Translations under genes and position numbers: made by a program
Shown here: positions 8,815 through 9,611 of the stretch, one piece after another
Position numbering within the stretch: the first letter of the stretch is position 1
Layout of the letters: each line of letters starts with the position of its first letter
Assembly: GCA_910580135.1 (NCBI GenBank)
Contig: CAJTXC010000053.1
Span: 1 to 9,611, forward strand
Length of the DNA stretch: 9,611 nt
Source of the DNA: an uncultured Bacilli bacterium
GTDB lineage: Bacteria > Bacillota_I > Bacilli_A > RF39 > UBA660
Reading direction: 5' to 3'
Notes under the pieces: model-generated
What the model saw: only the letters and a program-made list of their open reading frames with translations
What the model was told of the DNA's origin: nothing
Database searches by the model: none

Positions 8815-8820
8815 TATAAG
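8815..8820 (+). promoter_or_regulatory. Possible -10 box for the small peptide mRNA
   Basis: TATAAG is the best -10 candidate between the rpoC terminator and the peptide's leader, and would start transcription near 8824-8828. No good -35 box lies 16-18 bases upstream. TATAAA at 8779-8784 is an alternative that would give a longer leader. The existence of a promoter here is inferred mainly from the upstream terminator. Confidence 0.35.
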
Positions 8821-8823
8821 TAT

Positions 8824-8857
8824 GAGAGAACCTAATAATGGGTTAGTTATGCTTTCC
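8824..8857 (+). repeat. Left arm of an inverted repeat flanking the peptide gene
   Basis: This 34-base element begins GAGAG and ends GCTTTCC. It contains a quasi-palindrome (CTAA 8832-8835 / TTAG 8843-8846). Its inverted copy is at 9031-9062; I count about 26 identical columns out of 34, with one two-base gap. It sits at the predicted 5' end of the peptide mRNA. Confidence 0.75.
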
Positions 8858-8884
8858 GTCTTTATATGTAAAGTAGAAAGGCGG
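8851..8884 (+). promoter_or_regulatory. Leader hairpin covering the peptide gene's ribosome binding site
   Basis: CTTTC (8852-8856) can pair with GAAAG (8876-8880), and inside it CTTTA (8860-8864) pairs with TAAAG (8869-8873) around a TATG loop. The right arm is the first part of AAAGGCGGTGAT (8877-8888), a near-perfect Shine-Dalgarno sequence with one mismatch. The structure would therefore partly hide the ribosome binding site. The same CTTTC can instead pair with GAGAG at 8824-8828 (one G-U pair), so two exclusive folds are possible. Confidence 0.55.
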
Positions 8885-8892
8885 TGATGTTT

Positions 8893-8973
8893 ATGAAAAA
8901 GGAAACTAAGTTTCTTAAAGTAATAATTATCCTTTTAATTTTACTAATAGCACTGCTAATTTTTAAAATATAA
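8893..8973 (+). CDS. Small hydrophobic peptide, probable type I toxin
   Basis: A 26-residue peptide. It has a charged N-terminus (MKKETKFLK), then one uninterrupted hydrophobic segment of Ile, Leu and Val with a single Ala (residues 10-24), and ends Lys-Ile. This is the layout of membrane-acting type I toxins such as the Fst, Ibs and holin-like peptides, which insert in the inner membrane. I do not recognise the exact family. The ATG at 8893 is chosen because GGCGG ends eight bases before it. The in-frame ATG at 8887 lies inside the Shine-Dalgarno region and is too close to it. The stop is followed at once by a bidirectional terminator and an opposing promoter, which is the arrangement of a toxin with an antisense RNA antitoxin. 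A single-membrane-span regulatory peptide is the main alternative. Confidence 0.72.
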   Translation: MKKETKFLKVIIILLILLIALLIFKI

Positions 8974-8977
8974 AAGA

Positions 8978-9014
8978 AAAAAGCGTACTTACCCAGGGGG
9001 GGTGTACGCTTTTT
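8978..9014 (+). terminator. Bidirectional intrinsic terminator
   Basis: An eleven-base-pair perfect stem AAAAAGCGTAC (8978-8988) / GTACGCTTTTT (9004-9014) is extended inside the loop by ACCC (8991-8994) / GGGT (9000-9003). The loop is marked by seven consecutive G. The T-run on the + strand and the A-run on the left arm mean it can end transcripts from both strands: the peptide mRNA rightward and the antisense RNA leftward. Confidence 0.88.
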
Positions 9015-9035
9015 CCTTAATTGTTGTTAAGGAAA
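9012..9035. repeat. Perfect hairpin between terminator and antisense start
   Basis: TTTCCTTAA (9012-9020) and TTAAGGAAA (9027-9035) form a perfect nine-base-pair stem around TTGTTG. On the minus strand it would be the middle hairpin of the antisense RNA. On the + strand it overlaps the last T residues of the terminator. Confidence 0.7.
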
Positions 9036-9062
9036 GCTACTAACCTTAAGTTAGGTGCTCTC
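9031..9062 (-). repeat. Right arm of the inverted repeat, start of the antisense RNA
   Basis: Read on the minus strand it runs GAGAG, ACCTAA, GGTTAGT, GCTTTCC in the same order and almost the same spacing as 8824-8857. It contains a five-base-pair palindrome (CTAAC 9040-9044 / GTTAG 9050-9054 on the + strand). It falls at the predicted 5' end of the antisense RNA. Confidence 0.75.
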
Positions 9063-9071
9063 ACTAATTAA

Positions 9072-9100
9072 ATTATACAGCATTAATATTATGAAGTAAA
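9072..9100 (-). promoter_or_regulatory. Minus-strand promoter of the antisense RNA
   Basis: On the minus strand, TTTACT (9095-9100) is followed after 17 bases by a perfect TATAAT (9072-9077). Transcription would start at about 9064-9065, heading toward the small peptide gene. Apart from the antisense RNA there is no gene on this strand for it to serve. Confidence 0.7.
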
Positions 9101-9123
9101 TAGAAAAATATATTCATTATTCC

Positions 9124-9182
9124 TTAAAAAATCATTAAAAACCTATATAATATATGGAGTTTTAAGATATTTATGTTACAAT
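9124..9182 (+). promoter_or_regulatory. Promoter region of tilS
   Basis: There are two candidates. TATAAT (9146-9151) has a fair -35 TTAAAA 16 bases upstream (9124-9129). An extended -10, TGTTACAAT (9174-9182), lacks a good -35 and would give a leader of only about 12 bases. I cannot choose between them. Either drives tilS independently of the locus upstream. Confidence 0.5.
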
Positions 9183-9200
9183 ATACGGTAAGGTGATTTT

Positions 9201-9611
9201 ATGACAGAAGTTTATAAATTTTTAGATTCTTTACATATAGATAAAAAAGATACTCTTGTAGTAGCAGTTTCTTATGGTCCAGATTCTATGTTTTTACTTA
9301 ATCTTTTAAAAAATAAATATATGAGTAATAAAATTGTATGTGCCCACGTGCATCATAACCATAGAAAAGAAAGCGATGAAGAGGCTAGATTATTAGAAAA
9401 GTATTGTAATGATAATAATGTTATTTTTGAAATGATGAAAATAAAAGAATATACTAATAATAATTTCACTGAGGAGGAAGCTAGAATTAAAAGGTATGAA
9501 TTCTTTGATAGTATTATGATTAAGTATAAATCTAGTTATCTATTTACTGCACATCATGGAGATGATTTATCCGAGACAATATTAATGAGGCTTGCTAGGG
9601 GATCTAATATT
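9201..9611 (+). CDS. tilS: tRNA(Ile)-lysidine synthetase, 3' end outside the window
   Basis: TilS attaches lysine to C34 of the tRNA-Ile with a CAU anticodon, using ATP, so that it reads AUA instead of AUG. It is essential and cytoplasmic. The first 137 residues are present, covering most of the N-terminal PP-loop ATPase domain. Visible motifs are the PP-loop VAVSYGPDSM (21-30), HVHHNHR (49-55, the family's HVNHGLR-type strand), and AHHGDDLSETILMRLARG (117-134, the family's AHHADDQAET). The PP-loop has Tyr25 where the family consensus SGGPDS has its first Gly; the other signature residues Ser24, Gly26, Asp28 and Ser29 are kept. AAGGTGAT (9190-9197) before the ATG at 9201 supports the start. 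The sequence runs open to the window edge in the middle of the conserved domain. Confidence 0.95.
   Translation, partial: MTEVYKFLDSLHIDKKDTLVVAVSYGPDSMFLLNLLKNKYMSNKIVCAHVHHNHRKESDEEARLLEKYCNDNNVIFEMMKIKEYTNNNFTEEEARIKRYEFFDSIMIKYKSSYLFTAHHGDDLSETILMRLARGSNI

Larger units (their letters stand above)
8978..9065 (-). ncRNA. Predicted antisense RNA (type I antitoxin)
   Basis: This is the predicted minus-strand transcript from the promoter at 9072-9100 to the bidirectional terminator, about 88 nt long. It would fold into three hairpins: CUAAC/GUUAG (genomic 9040-9054), a nine-base-pair stem UUUCCUUAA/UUAAGGAAA (genomic 9012-9035), and the terminator stem. It is fully complementary to the 3' end of the peptide mRNA across 8978-9014. 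Its first 35 bases also resemble the leader of that mRNA and, because the repeat is quasi-palindromic, could pair with it. Transcription is inferred, not seen. Confidence 0.6.

Noticed and set aside
8887..8889. ATG 8887 as start of the small hydrophobic peptide
   Set aside because: It lies only two bases after the GGCGG core, too close for initiation. The ATG at 8893 has ideal spacing.
8996..9002. Run of seven G in the bidirectional terminator loop as a sequencing artefact
   Set aside because: A homopolymer miscount is possible, but it lies in a loop, affects no reading frame, and part of it pairs sensibly with ACCC at 8991-8994.
1..9611. CRISPR arrays, tRNA or rRNA genes, insertion sequences
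   Set aside because: No regularly spaced repeats, cloverleaf-like sequence, rRNA motifs or transposase-like frames were seen on either strand.

Overview
The window is AT-rich, with A- or T-ending codons favoured throughout and genes packed on the + strand. The sequence of RpoB and RpoC, the RpoB sequence features and the low GC point to a low-GC Gram-positive bacterium (Bacillota) near the Mollicutes or an uncultured gut Bacilli lineage. Every Trp codon I checked is TGG, and TGA is used once as a stop, so the standard bacterial code is implied rather than the Mycoplasma code. Placement below phylum level is inference.

Layout. Positions 3-1298 hold two accessory genes: the 3' part of an unrecognised gene and a 253-residue protein that looks like a divergent Panacea/SocA-like (DUF4065) protein. 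They end at a clear intrinsic terminator. A strong sigma-A promoter (TTGACA-17-TAATAT) at 1354-1382 then starts a roughly 60-base leader and the rpoB-rpoC pair (1453-8723), which overlap by one base and end at a terminator at 8722-8752. The ribosomal protein genes rplKAJL, which commonly sit upstream of rpoB, are absent here.

The 477 bases between rpoC and the next gene are not empty. They have the organisation of a type I toxin-antitoxin locus: a 26-residue hydrophobic peptide (8893-8973) with a strong Shine-Dalgarno sequence, a symmetric hairpin that can terminate transcription both ways (8978-9014), and a convincing minus-strand promoter (9072-9100) placed to make a roughly 88-nt antisense RNA. 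The starts of the two predicted transcripts carry the same quasi-palindromic sequence (8824-8857 and, inverted, 9031-9062). This is the most interesting part of the window.

The window closes with the first 137 codons of tilS (tRNA-Ile lysidine synthetase, from 9201), which has an unusual Tyr in its PP-loop. Other points of note are an Asn in RpoB at the position equivalent to E. coli His526, which predicts low rifampicin sensitivity, and an Asn in the otherwise very conserved RpoC trigger loop.
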